Source of the DNA: Purpureocillium takamizusanense
Taxonomy: Eukaryota; Ascomycota; Sordariomycetes; Hypocreales; Ophiocordycipitaceae
NCBI RefSeq assembly: GCF_022605165.1
Contig: NC_063074.1
Span: forward strand, 647,501 to 711,500
DNA length: 64,000 nt
Reading direction: 5' to 3'
A model generated the notes under the pieces. It saw only the letters and a program-made list of their open reading frames with translations, was not told where the DNA came from and ran no database searches. The position numbers and the translations under genes were made by a program. Shown in pieces: positions 46,875 to 58,660 of this stretch. Within the stretch, counting starts at the first letter, position 1; every line of letters starts with the position of its first letter.

Positions 46875-49860
46875 CCTTGACGATGCTGTCGCCGTCCCGG
46901 AGGGGGGGGAGAAGAGGGAAGGGGACACGGGAGGGAACGCAGACTGGGGGGGTGGAGAGGAGGTGTGTCAACGAACGCCCGTGTGTGTGAGTGAGGTGTG
47001 AGTGGGCGTCGCGAGTCGCGACGGCACAACAGCAGCAGCAGAGCCGGCGACCGGACGGGTAGAGAACGGACGGACGGATGGACGGGCAGACAGCAGCCAG
47101 CAAGGGGCCCGAGGGACAGAGAGGGGCGGCTAGGGCGGGTGAGGGACAAGGAGACGCGGCGGCGATGATGCGGGAGCGGTGCTTTGACGACGATGGCTGA
47201 CGCTGGATGATGCTGGCAGCGTTGCTATGATGACAGGTCTGCGAGTTCGAAATGGCTCTCTCCTTTTTTTGGGGAACAAGCCAGGAGGGACCACGCGCGG
47301 CTCCCACCAAACCCCTCTTCCATGTGCAGAGCGCTGCACAGAGAGCCGCCTGCTGCGGGCGTGATGAATGACGATGGACCCGGTCCAATGCCCAGGAGGG
47401 AAAGGTAACAGGCTCGATGAGAGGGGCGAGACGGGGGGGGGCGGGCCTGATCGGATGGTTTGGATGCTGGTGCTGACGGGTCGCCGACCGCTGCTGGAGC
47501 TCCAACTGACGAAAGGGGGACCCGGCGAGTGGGTATGGTGGTCCAGTCCAGCTGCCAGCTGCTGCGAGCTGGGAGCTGCCCGGGGAGCTGCGGGAGATGA
47601 GCGGCAAGCCAAGCCGTCTATTTTGGGACGAACGTGGCGAGTCAACGACGTGATGGTGGAGAGGGGCAGGACGGGGAAGGGGGGGCACGATGCAAAAATA
47701 TTATGGGCAACCTAGTAACTAACGTAGTAGTACCATCTACGAACGTCCAGAACGGGCGGGAGACGGATTCGCGCGTCGGCGCCGATTGGTGTCAAGCAGT
47801 GCGTGCCTTGGTCGTCGGTTCCGTCCTGGTCGGCGTTAATCATGCGTGGCGCATGGCGGCATCAGCAACGAGCAGCCATTGTCCCGGCCAGGGAAGCTGA
47901 AAAAAAGGGGGGGGGAAGGGGGCGTCGTCTCGCAATCCTCCGCACCCTGAGGGTCCTGGGCTGGTTGGCCGGCTGCCTCGCGGCCCCTTGACAGATGGCA
48001 TGGCATGGCAGGCAATCAGACGGTTCTGGAAAGTAATTTCATCTACTACGAAGTACATACTACTACGAAGCACTTACGTCCTGACCTCAACCACATACAC
48101 TGGTCTCATCCGCCAACAAGGCGTTGGGCCTTGGGATACCGCACGACACGGAATACCGGACAAGTGCATGGAATCTCACTCCCCCGCCACTTCCTCCGCC
48201 CATCAGGCCCCGCATCCGCACAATTCTGCCCCAAGGTCAGTCGGTGCAGGCAGGTTGCTGAACGTGCTTGCATGCTCGGGAACCAAACTCGGCCGATGTC
48301 TTGGCCCAGAGAGGCAAGGTCGTGGAAGCTGCCCATCGTCAGCAACGCTTGGGCTTCCCTCGACGGTCCCACTGCTATATTTATAACCCTACCTCTACCA
48401 TTCCTTGGGTATGTAGCATGTAACGTACTTCGTACTTATCTTGAGGACCATGGACATGCCATGCCGTCTCATCGCCTCCCATGTCATGGGGCATCTTCCG
48501 GTGCCAATGAGCGTTGCAGCGCTGCAGCACTAGTAGTAGGTCTGTTTCTCTGATCCCTTCCCAGACGGACGGGAGGAGGATATGAGCACGTCATGTCAAT
48601 CCCTCCCCGGTAGCGGGACCAGAGCAGACGACGTGTGAACAGACTCCGAAAGCTGCGTTTTCGTGGAGCAACTTTCGGCTCTAGCAGCCCTTGTATGGAA
48701 TCCGCTTGCTGCCAAGTAACGGGGCATATCAACGCGGTGATCGCACGAGGGCTTATGCTCCGGGCGCTCCGGCACGAGACCAATATTACCCGAGCCGTCC
48801 AGGGAATGCATCAGCGTCCTGTGTACCGGGACACTACTTCTCGAACATGGGTTCACAGTCAGGAACCCCCCGGCGTGTCAAACATTGAGGCGCTGTGGCT
48901 GCCCTTTGTTACATTTAAGATGGCGATATCTGGAACCCCCCTCCCAGGAAAGGACTGTTGCCATTTCTGGCTGAATCGTCAACAGCGCCACATTTTATGT
49001 CCGGGTCGCACGTCGGCAATAGATAATGGCTGAACCACCGAACAACGAGACAAATCTCTCCAGAGCTCTCTCCAGCCCACCTAGGCAGTGGTTGATAGTG
49101 ACTCAGTGAGTAGCGAATCGCGGGCCACCTTTTTTCTCGACACCGCGTAATACACAAGCCTACCCTGAAGCCGTAGATCTCTTCTCAACCCGCAACCTGG
49201 CCTGGTTCTTACTTGGCACCGGACGTGCCGCGGATGAAACGGGACGCCAGGCCATTCACAAAGTCCTGATATCATGTAATGGCAGTGGCTAGTTCTCTGG
49301 AGCAGTCCACGAAATGGTTGCAATGCGACGGCTACGAGATGCAGCACCTGCCGAGTGTTAGAGGAAACCCTAATGGCAACACAAGTGAGAAATGCCATTA
49401 AGTGGACGATTATGTGGCGATCTCCGTCGAATAGCACGATAAGCCATGTCTCAGCACAGAACGACCTGGCCCCTAAATGCCTAGCGAGCTCGAAATCCCT
49501 GGCTGGCCGCCGTGGCTTGGAAGCCGACAGCGATACCGGCGGAGAGCGGTGCGGCGGCAGGCGGGTCCGACTCCGAGTTACTACCCGATACGGCTAACGA
49601 TTTTGCGGGGTGATCGCGTGTGCCGCGGGGTGACTTGTTACGGAAGACCCCGAATCATCACCGCCGATAGCACATCCGGCATTGATTCACACCAAGATAG
49701 CAGAACATCATCAAAAAGGCCATTGTCCCTTCTCAAGACACCTTCTACAAGACAGACGCAGGCAGACATCGCTACGATTCATGCACGAGCTTGCACCTCT
49801 CTCTGTTGACCGAATGTAGCAACGCCCGGATCCCTCTCTCTGCTTGCGATACGACGTATA
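46875..49860. other. 3-kb gene-free stretch before the P450
   Basis: 46875-47690 is purine-rich on the plus strand, so it is C/T-rich on the minus strand. It probably forms the leader and promoter of the Gln-rich gene. The rest has only chance frames. TACGAAGTA lies at 48047-48055, a further TACGAAG at 48064-48070 and TACTTCGTA at 48426-48434. Confidence 0.45.
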
Positions 49861-51651
49861 ATGGCGGTCCTCTCTCCCATTTACCTCGGAGTGGCAGCCC
49901 TGCTTCTCACGGTCGTGCACGTTGCGCGCCGCCTCAGCTCACCAATACGCAGGGTGCCGGGACCGACGGTCTCCCTCTTCACGTCTCTGGTCCTCAAGTG
50001 GAAGGAACTGAACGCTGCCAGGACGATGTACGTCCATGAACTTCACCAAAAGTACGGCCCTGTCGTCCGCTTGTCGCCCAACGAGGTGTCCTTTACGTCC
50101 TGGCCTGCCCTCAAGGAAATTTATTGCTCAGGCGGGAGCGGCTACGACAAGTCCGACTTCTACAACCTTTTTCGAATATACGGGCGGAGAACTATGTTCA
50201 CGACACTGAACAAGGCAGATGTGAGCATGTGTCGACCAAATTATACAAGAATGTTGCTCACGTGAAGAAGCATGCAAAGCGCAAGAGGATTCTTGCGGAC
50301 CGATATGCCAACACCAACGTCATGCGCAGTTTGCCCATGCAAGGGATCCAGCGGCGCTCCCGGGCGTTTGTGCGGCGTTGCGCGTCTACGTCTGGGAAGA
50401 TGACGTCGGAGATATTTGTAGGTTTTGGAGGAGGCTGAATGCAGGTCGACAACCTTGGAAGGCTAACAATCATCCGGCAGATGGGTTCGTCCGGCGGGTT
50501 TCTTTGCCCAGATCGATCAATGCCGACTGACACATGCAAGCAGCCCTGCACGCATATGCATGCGATTGCATCACGCACCATTTGTTTCATCCGAATGGCT
50601 CGGACTGCATCGGAAAGAAGGAGGATGAAGCCATGATGCACCAAGTCGCTGCTGACGACAGCCTGCAGAGTGAGGATCCCCCCGCCTGTTTGCGACATGT
50701 CCCCCAGAGAAGTTGCATGGTGTTGCTAACATGAGGACAACCCTGCGAAACTCAGATCGCCTCATCTCGCACTACGCACCGACCCTGCATCGGCTCTTCG
50801 CAGGGGTACTCTCTCTCTTCGTCAAACCGAGAGAGGTGCCTCTGGCCGACAACTACGTTCTAGAGACGAGCAAGCGCACAGATGCCGCCAGCTTCACGCT
50901 CATGAGCCGCTTGGAGGAGAAGTCGGTCGAACTTGATGCCATTGACATGGCAGCCGAGTGTCTGGACCACATGGTCGCTGGGATTGACACGACGGGGGAC
51001 AGCCTCTGCTTCCTCATGTGGGAGTTGTCGCAGCCTCGGTCGCTTCAATACCAGCGGCGCCTGACGGAGGAGCTGCGAAGCAAGCCCGAGGCGAGCATCG
51101 ACCAACTGCCGTTCCTCGATGCTGTTCTGAACGAGGCACTGCGATGCTTCCCCGCGATCCCCATGTCACTACCGCGTCTCGTGCCGCCGGGCGGGCGGAC
51201 AGTGGACGGCGTGTGGTTGCCCGAGGACACTATAGTGAGCTGCCAGGCCTACTCGGTGCACCGCATCAACGAGGATGTATTTCCGCAGCCAGACAAGTTC
51301 GATCCGGACCGGTGGCTGGCACCCGAACGCGACCCAGACCGACGCCGGCTGCTGTTTGCCTTCTCCAACGGGGGGCGGGGATGCATCGGTAAACAGTACG
51401 TGGCCTGGGCACACCGATGAAAAGTGCTACTTATATATGCTGATGATTGCTTGTGCAGCCTTGCCCTGGCCGAGATGAAGACGCTGCTTCGAGACGTTTA
51501 CTCGCAGTTCAGCACGACGCCTGACGCGTCCATGACGCAGGACGCCATGGCCATGTCAGACCAACTTATATCGACGCGGCCCCTGGCGCAGCGGTGCCTG
51601 CTCCAGTTTCACCCGCTGGTGGACGCCGTTGTCCCGACGGAGAAAGTGTAA
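49861..51651 (+). CDS. Cytochrome P450 monooxygenase, substrate unknown
   Basis: Five-exon model: 49861-50220, 50271-50421, 50544-50669, 50756-51395, 51459-51651, giving 489 residues. An N-terminal membrane anchor (about residues 5-25) is followed by basic residues and the hinge R-V-P-G-P. I-helix oxygen-binding motif A-G-I-D-T-T at 287-292, ExxR as E-A-L-R at 339-342, F-D-P-D-R-W at 394-399 and the haem loop F-S-N-G-G-R-G-C-I-G with Cys422 are all intact. The 122-nt intron 50422-50543 is the least certain joint: its donor is GTTTTG. It restores the expected V-A-L-H-A-Y-A-C-D. It stands alone, with no synthase, transferase or transporter beside it. The family number cannot be told by eye. Confidence 0.85.
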
Positions 51652-52032
51652 TCAAAGAGGCGTTGTGCACTTTGGGATGGGCCTTGATATATATTACATA
51701 TATTAATCGTAAGCACTGTCTGTGCATCACATGTGGTCGCCTGCATACAAAGCACTACCGCTACGTAACTACTTCGTAGTCAGATGTCAGGGTAGCTCTC
51801 GCGCGGGATTAACCAGCCAGAGCCGAAACAAGCATTGACGGCGCATGCTGTGTAACTGTAACAGCAACCGTCAACCGTGGCGTGACTCAACGTTTGGGTG
51901 CACCGTGCGACGCCTCGGACGCTGGACGTTGACGCCGAGGGGGTTTTAGGGTTGTGGAAAGAAAGCCTTTGTGGCTGCCGAACTGGTGACGTCGACGACA
52001 GGAAGGTACGCTGGGTTCTGGATACTAACACT

Positions 52033-52134
<102 letters not shown>

Positions 52135-53430
52135 GGCGGCGGCGACAACAGCGGCAGGGCCGACAGCCATGGTTGGCCCAAGACGTGCATGCCCAAGGTA
52201 TCGGGTTTGTGCGCAACGAGCACAATAACGGCGGAAGTATAAAGCTTTGCCTGTGTGCGTGAGTCGGGCGCGGCTGGTGGCAAATGCGCGCCGGGTGTGC
52301 CAGCTGCCTGCCGCGAAGTCGTCACTGTCACAGTATATTTACTGTACATGAGTGCTGGTGGGCTCAAACTTCCAATTGTGCAACCGCACCACCTGGGCGT
52401 TTGTGCCAGGAAGGGTCTACCATGGATGCCATGGCAGGCCGGTTGCCCGCAAGCCCTGGGCGACACAGACGGGTGCTGCGGCAGGCCCGGGTCACAGCCC
52501 GTGGTAGGGCGCGAGCCACCTCACTCCCTTGGGGGGGCCCAGGCGTGGCGTTTCAGTGACCGGCAAGCCCTTCCTTGGTCCGAGACGGCTCAGCGCTGCC
52601 CGGCCGAGGGGCCACTTCCTATCCATCGGATGTCCGCGGAACTAGACGAGACGAGGTCAAATGGAGCCACGGGCAGATAATGTCAGCAGCAGCAGAATAC
52701 AGTCCGTGCCGTAGCACGTATGGCATGTGCATATGTAAGGACGCGCAGTGAGCGCCCGACAGTGATAACGTTATGGAGGTACAGTATACCTTAGTACATA
52801 CCTAGTACCGGACGCCCGCCAGCGGTCGGCCACTTGAGGGTCCAGCAGGGCTCGCCTCGGGCTCGTCGTACCAGCTGCGAAGCACGGTGAAAAAGGATGG
52901 ACGGTTGGCTTGGCGGGCTGGCTCTGGTGGTGGTGGGCAGACCTGGTACAATTGAGACCCACTGTACGTACCTGCCTCCAGAACGCCTTGGATCCCTCCA
53001 GACACTTTGGGCGCCAGCAAAATCTCTGCCACACGTCGCCTCTTGGAATCGTCTGTCCGCCTTCTCTCGCGCTCCACTTCTTCTCGCTGCCTCCTCCCGC
53101 TCCCACTTTTCGTCCAAGCAAACATCTCCCCTTCTCTTTGCACCATCCGAACTGCTCGGTCAACCGCGCATACGACGACTACTAGGGCATTCAGTTGCAC
53201 TCGCACCGCCGCAAATAAAAACGCCTTTGGCCTGCTGACTCCTCCAAAAGTCGCAGAGCGCACCATCCCCGCTTCCACGCACCCGCACAAAACACATACT
53301 CGCACATCCCATCCCGTCCCCATCGACCCGACGCTGCTCGAAAACGACTCCCCCCAGAAAGTCGCGTCCCTTCTCTTGCTTCACAGGAAGAAACCCAACA
53401 CTTAGAATCCCTCGGCGCCCATTGCTGTTT

Positions 53431-53719
53431 ATGTATCAGCACGATCGACTCAACGTGTACTCACGCCCCCTCAAGCTGCAGTTATTTCGCATACCGCGAA
53501 AACCGTGTAGCCCCTACTTCAGTTCCGACGGCTGAATACCTTCTCAACAAAAGAGTTCATGCCTGCTCTACTGCATCCCAAGACCTCTTCCGGCTCGCCC
53601 CATGTCCACGATACTTCTCCTTGAGATCTGATACTCTCCGTCCTCGCTCGACACGCCCCGCCAGCACGTTTTGTCTCGCGGCCCGCTTCATGACGCATTT
53701 GCCTCGTCGCTCGTACTAG
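53431..53719 (+). promoter_or_regulatory. Upstream open reading frames in the eIF5 leader
   Basis: Four ATGs precede the eIF5 start and none is in frame with an open path into it. They open short frames at 53431-53535, 53559-53624, 53602-53631 and 53690-53719. Every one has a pyrimidine at -3 (T, T, C, T), a poor context. The main ATG at 53791 has A at -3. The transcript start is unknown, so which of these lie in the mRNA is inference. Confidence 0.55.
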
Positions 53720-53790
53720 CCTCGACCTGCTCCCGTTAAACTCTTCAACGCCCGCCATTCCAAGGCCCAAAACCTCGTTAAACCGCCAAC

Positions 53791-55128
53791 ATGTCTCTCA
53801 TCAATGTCCGTCGCGATGTCAGCGACAACTTCTATCGCTACAAGATGGAGCGTCTGCAGACCAAGATTGAGGGCAAGGGTAACGGTATCAAAACCGTCGT
53901 CGTCAATTTGCCCAGCGTTGCCGCCTCCCTGGCACGCCCGCCCTCCTACATCAACAAGTACTTCGGCTTTGAGCTGGGCGCCATGACCAACGACCAGCCC
54001 AAGGATGACCGTTGGATCATCAACGGCGCTCACGAGGCTGGCAAGCTCCAGGATCATCTCGATGGCTTCATCAACAAGTTTGTGCTTTGCAAGAAGTGCA
54101 AGAACCCCGAGACCGACGTCCACATCATTGGCAACGACCGCATTCTCCTTGACTGCAAGGCCTGCGGCCAGCGCACCGAGGTCGATCTTCGCCTTAAGCT
54201 CAGTGGCTACATTCTCAAGAACCAAGCGACCAAAAAGGGCAAGAACAAGGCCGAGCGTCGCGCCGCCAAGAGGGCTAAGCAGCAGAACGGCAACGGCACC
54301 AAGGAGAACGGCAATGGCAGCGGTGGCGAAGATGGCTCCGAGCATGGCTCCAATGAGGCTGAGGAGAACGGCGACGCCGCTGGTAGCGACGATGAGTTTA
54401 ACAAGGTCCAGGCGGCTGCCCCTGAGGCGGATATCGAGGTCAAGGACGATGAGTGGGCCGTTGACATGAGCGAGGAGGCTGTCAAGGCTCGTCAGGCTCA
54501 GCTCCCTGGCGAGTTCAAGCAGAAGCTAAGCCTTGGCGATGACGACGATGAGGACGGCGAGGGTGGCGGCAACACCGTCTACGACGAGCTTGGCAACTGG
54601 ATTCAGCAGGAGACCGAGGAGAAGGGCGGCATTGACAAGGTCGACTCAATCAACATTTACCTCAAGGCCAAGGAGCTGGAGATCGAGGGCAAGCATCGCA
54701 CGGTCCTCGTCCTCGCGCAGACCCTATTTGACAAGAACATCTGTGCCCAGGTGCCGAAGCGTGCCAGCATGCTGAAGCAGGTATGATATCCCTTGTTAGG
54801 TACCGTTCGAAAATGGCGGCCTAGACTAACTCCACGCTAGATTATTTCTTCCGAGCGCCACGAGAAGGCCCTGCTTGGAGGCACTGAGCGCCTCATTGGC
54901 GCCCTCGCCGCGGATAATGCCGACATGTACCAGCAGATTGTCAAGATCCTGCAGCTCTACTACCACTACGATCTCGTGAGCGAGGAGGTGGTGACGAAGT
55001 GGGGCTCCAAGGCCAGCAAGAAGTATGTGGACCTCTCCACCTCGAGGAAGATTCGCAAGGCTGCAGAGCCATTCCTCAAGTGGCTTGAGGAGGCCGACGA
55101 GGAGGAGTCCTCTGAGGAGGAGGACTAA
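53791..55128 (+). CDS. TIF5: Translation initiation factor 5 (GTPase-activating protein for eIF2)
   Basis: Two exons, 53791-54780 and 54841-55128, across a 60-nt GTATGA...GCTAG intron in phase 0, give 425 residues. The start M-S-L-I-N-V-R-R-D contains the catalytic arginine finger region of eIF5. A zinc-binding set C-K-K-C...C-K-A-C lies at about 99-122. A Lys/Asn/Gly/Glu linker follows. The C-terminal W2/HEAT domain has the acidic-aromatic boxes, ending [18 protein letters not shown]. eIF5 triggers GTP hydrolysis by eIF2 at the start codon and helps choose the AUG. Codon choice is strongly biased, as in the uS3 gene. Confidence 0.97.
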
Positions 55129-55488
55129 ATTCTCCGTTCGGCGCGGTTTTCCTCTCGAGGGACCCAAATTGTCAGGAACCCGGCTTGTTGAAGGGCTGTC
55201 TACTTTCAAAAGGTGTGTTGAGAACGTCTGCAAAGAAAAGTTGGAGGAACACGAGATTGAAACATTGATTGGGTGGCTTGGTAGTGTAGATTGATAGCTT
55301 TTGCTCCCTGGCTGCTCTCTCGAAAACTAGTACCTCCAAACCTGCAATCGTCCCCAACGCATATATGTACATGACGTACAAGACTTGTTCATTTGTCATG
55401 TAAACGTGAGAGAGCGTGTTGAAGGAATAGTATGGCGCTATTAAGACACGTGCACATGGAGAACCGAGTACCCATACAAACCAACATA
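55129..55488. other. Spacer between convergent eIF5 and chitin deacetylase genes
   Basis: 360 bases with the 3' ends of both genes. No gene seen. Confidence 0.5.
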
Positions 55489-57247
55489 TCACCCGGTGCA
55501 GGTTCCGTACTTTGGCTGACACCCAGTGCCACAATAGGCGGCGGTGTTTCCGCTATAGCATCGCGCCGTCAAATTAGCCAACTTCTGGTAGTGCGGTAAA
55601 GCTCGTTCATGCATTGGGCAGCCTTACCAATATCCATACTTTGAGCAGCAGGTTTTTGTTCCGTAGTAGAGACAGGTCGCATTATAGCTCGGGCCACACA
55701 GGCCGACGGTGGTGTTCGTGAGGGTGTCGGACGTGGGATCACATGTTCCGTACTTTGGGTTGCAGCCTGTGCCACAGTACGCCGGAGACGAGCCGCTGTG
55801 ATGGCCGTATGTTAGCACCGTGGACATCCCAAAGAGAGTCGGACTCAAGGGGGGAAGGAAGGGAAGTGAACGCACCACCATCCATAGGCGGAGCAGCAGT
55901 TGCCGTACGCGGAGCCTTTGCAAGTGTAACCGTTGGTGCCGCCGCAGCTCTGATCTTTGGAGATTGTGGCCGAGCTAGAGGAGCTGGATGAGGCGGCGGC
56001 GGCGGTGCTGGAGGTCGTCGTGACTGGCACCTTGATCGGGGGGCTCGAGGCCGAAGAGCTCGAAGTTGCTGCGCTGGTGCTACTGCTACTGCTACTGCTG
56101 CTACTTCCGCCAGTGTTGTTGCCGGCACCGCCGGCAGGGGTGCAAGCGCCGGCCGAGCCCGCGGATCGGTACCAGTTCTCCTTGGGGTCACCGAGACACT
56201 CGCCCACGGTGACGAGCTTGTAGCCGCGGTCCTTGGCCACCCTGACCATGTAGTCGGTGAGGTTGGTGACGGTCTGCTCGTGGGTGTCGTGGGCCAGGAC
56301 GATGTAGCTGTTGGAGATGGAGGTGTTGGACATGCCGGCCGAGTACCTGTCCTTGGAGACCTGGATCTGGGTGGGCGAGTCGTTCTCGTAGTCCTTGGTG
56401 TCGAGGTTGGTGCTGACGATGTGGTAGCCGAGCTGGCTCATGAGGGCCTGGCAGTTGGAGCCGCACGAGAGGAACGGCGGGCGCATGTACGTCGGGAACC
56501 AGCCAAAGATGTTGCGAAAGGCCATCTCGTCGTAAATCATCTCCGTCTTGCGGACCGTGCTGTTGGCCGCCTCGAGGTCCTGGTGCGTCCAGGTGTGGTG
56601 CGCGATCTGGTGGCCCGCGTCGTAGGCGCGCTTGACGATGGAGGCCCACGAGTTGCCGCAGCCGTCAATCTCCCCCTTGCCCACGTTGTTGCCCGAGACG
56701 AAGAAGGTGGCCTTGACGCCGAGCGCGTCCAGCTTGTCGAGCAGCGCGCTCGTGAAGCTCTCGGGGCCGTCATCATAGGTCAGTGCGACCTGCCCGGGCG
56801 AGCTGCACGTGGTGATGATGGTGCCTGCGTTTTCCCGTGTTAGTTTTGCGGATTGCCTCCTGTAGATGGCATGAACACGCACCGTAGGGAACGTTTCCAA
56901 TCTTGGGCCGAGCGATATTCTCCGTAGAATCGCCGACTGGCTTTTGACTGAGGGTTCTCGTGGTCAGCTCTCCGTCCTGCCCCTACCAGTCGCCGTGCGT
57001 GGGCTACTCACAAGGTATCACAGCCGTTGCTGTAAGTGAGCTGGCAGCCGGGGGCAGCGCAATAATCCTTGGTGGTGCCACAGAAGCCCGACTCAGAGCA
57101 GCAGGATCCCGAAGGGCATGAGCCAGCGCTGGAGCCGCAAGAGGCTCGCTTTTCCAAGAATTGGAATCCTTCATCCTGAACAAGATGGGTGAAGCCGACC
57201 TCCACCAGCACCGCAAGAGCGAGGCCGAGGGAAAAGGGAGCTCTCAT
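55489..57247 (-). CDS. Secreted chitin deacetylase (NodB/CE4) with three CBM18 chitin-binding modules
   Basis: Five exons on the minus strand: 57247-57012, 56947-56883, 56824-55876, 55795-55628, 55552-55489, giving 493 residues. A signal peptide (about 1-20) is followed by L-E-K-R at 31-34, a likely Kex2 site. CBM18 module 1 begins at Cys37. The NodB domain has T-Y-D-D-G-P at 116-121 (Asp base and metal ligand), H-H-T-W-T-H at 176-181 (HxxxH metal ligands) and R-P-P-F. A Ser/Thr/Pro-rich linker leads to two more CBM18 modules, each ending A-Y-C-G-T-G-C. Both C-terminal modules are split by an intron after the same codon position. The enzyme would turn chitin into chitosan at the cell wall. 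Confidence 0.94.
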
Positions 57248-58660
57248 GGTGCATTTAATGATTGTAGTAACTCAATCGCGTCTTTTTACTGACCTTTTCT
57301 TTGCATAAATCCGGGTGATATTGGTCTTCCTGGAGGCTTAGGGCTGGCTGGCCTGCCGTTCCTTTCTTATACACTCCTGCATGTGCTGGCAGCGTCTGCA
57401 GTGCCATGTCGCACAGCACTGAAGATCCGCGCGGCCCGTTTTTGCCCCAAGCTCCGGATCCAGCCCCAGCTCCATGCGCCCGTACCGTCAGCTTCATGGG
57501 CGGTGTGCAAGTGTTGAAGCGGTCGTGGCTCAACGCTTCGCGACATGGTCTCTCGCGAAGCTTCAATAGCCGCGTGCCTTGGTGGCGCACCACTTTTGAG
57601 AGCGCTTCAGCCCAACGCTATCGTCCCGCAACCTCGCTTTCTTTTCGGGGCCATTGCCATCGGCCAACCGCGAACGCCGAGTCGGCAGTGCTATTCCGCT
57701 TTGGCTCGAGTTGGACGAGAAGGGAATGCTTCTCCCTCCCTTTTGGGGCATTATTGTGCTCGATGAGGGGGTCTCGACAACAAAGGCGTTGACCGGCTTC
57801 CTTTTCCTCTTCTCTTGGCAGCTGAATGAGTGTCCCCGCGCTGAAATGCTTGCAGACGAATCTGGAATGCTGTGGTGGGAGTCCTAACCAACTGGGATGC
57901 ATAGTGCGAGCTCCCGGCTTGACACATTCAGGCAGCGGCGGGCCCGTGGGCTCCGAGCAATGAAGCCGGGTAACTGTTGAGGTTGTCCGACATCTTTCCA
58001 ACGTTGGATTTTGAGGAGCAAAGCATGCTCGGGGGTTAAGCCACATCGTAGACCTTGCTTGTCTAGGGTCCCCAACTCAGGCGTCCAATGGCAGAAAGGA
58101 GAGAAGGTGCCACCACAGGTCGGTACGGGTATTCAGGCGTTGTGAACATCGTCAGGCCCAGGCCGTACTTCCCATGCCACGACTGTAATGATGCAGAACG
58201 ATACCAGGCTGCTCTTCTCACCGGTCGAATGTGACTGCCATGGATGCCTAGTCTTGTGCCGCATACTCCATACGTCATACTCAGGGCGCCGTCAGTCGTA
58301 GTGGTACAGCATATATCAGGGAGGAGTTGTGGGTGAGATGACTCGGGCTGGCGGCACCTCTCTCAGTGACCAAATGATCACGTTACAAGCTCAGAATCGC
58401 GTTGTCAGCATTGCCGTGGCATGTACTAGGTGCTACAGGCTCCTCTCAATGTCACTTTCACTCTTTCCTGCGCAGTGTTTGGCGCCATGGGCTTTCAATT
58501 CTGAAAACGAAACCAGCTTGTAATATGCTAAATGTTGCTGATCCTCTGTGAGCTCAATTAGCCTCCTTCCTGAACTCCAAGCCCGATCCCTTAGTCGCGC
58601 ATGGTACACATGGAGCGATCCTAGCTGCCTTTCTCTGCCGGTACTCGGATTGATCCTGGC
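57248..58660. other. Promoter of chitin deacetylase and 3' flank of THO1-GK
   Basis: 1.4 kb without a gene. The frames at 57400-57890 are short, overlapping and domainless. Confidence 0.5.

Noticed and set aside
46693..47688. 331-codon minus-strand frame overlapping the start of the Gln-rich gene
   Set aside because: Pyrimidine-rich leader sequence read in another frame (Pro/Ser/Arg-rich). It overlaps the better-supported gene out of frame.
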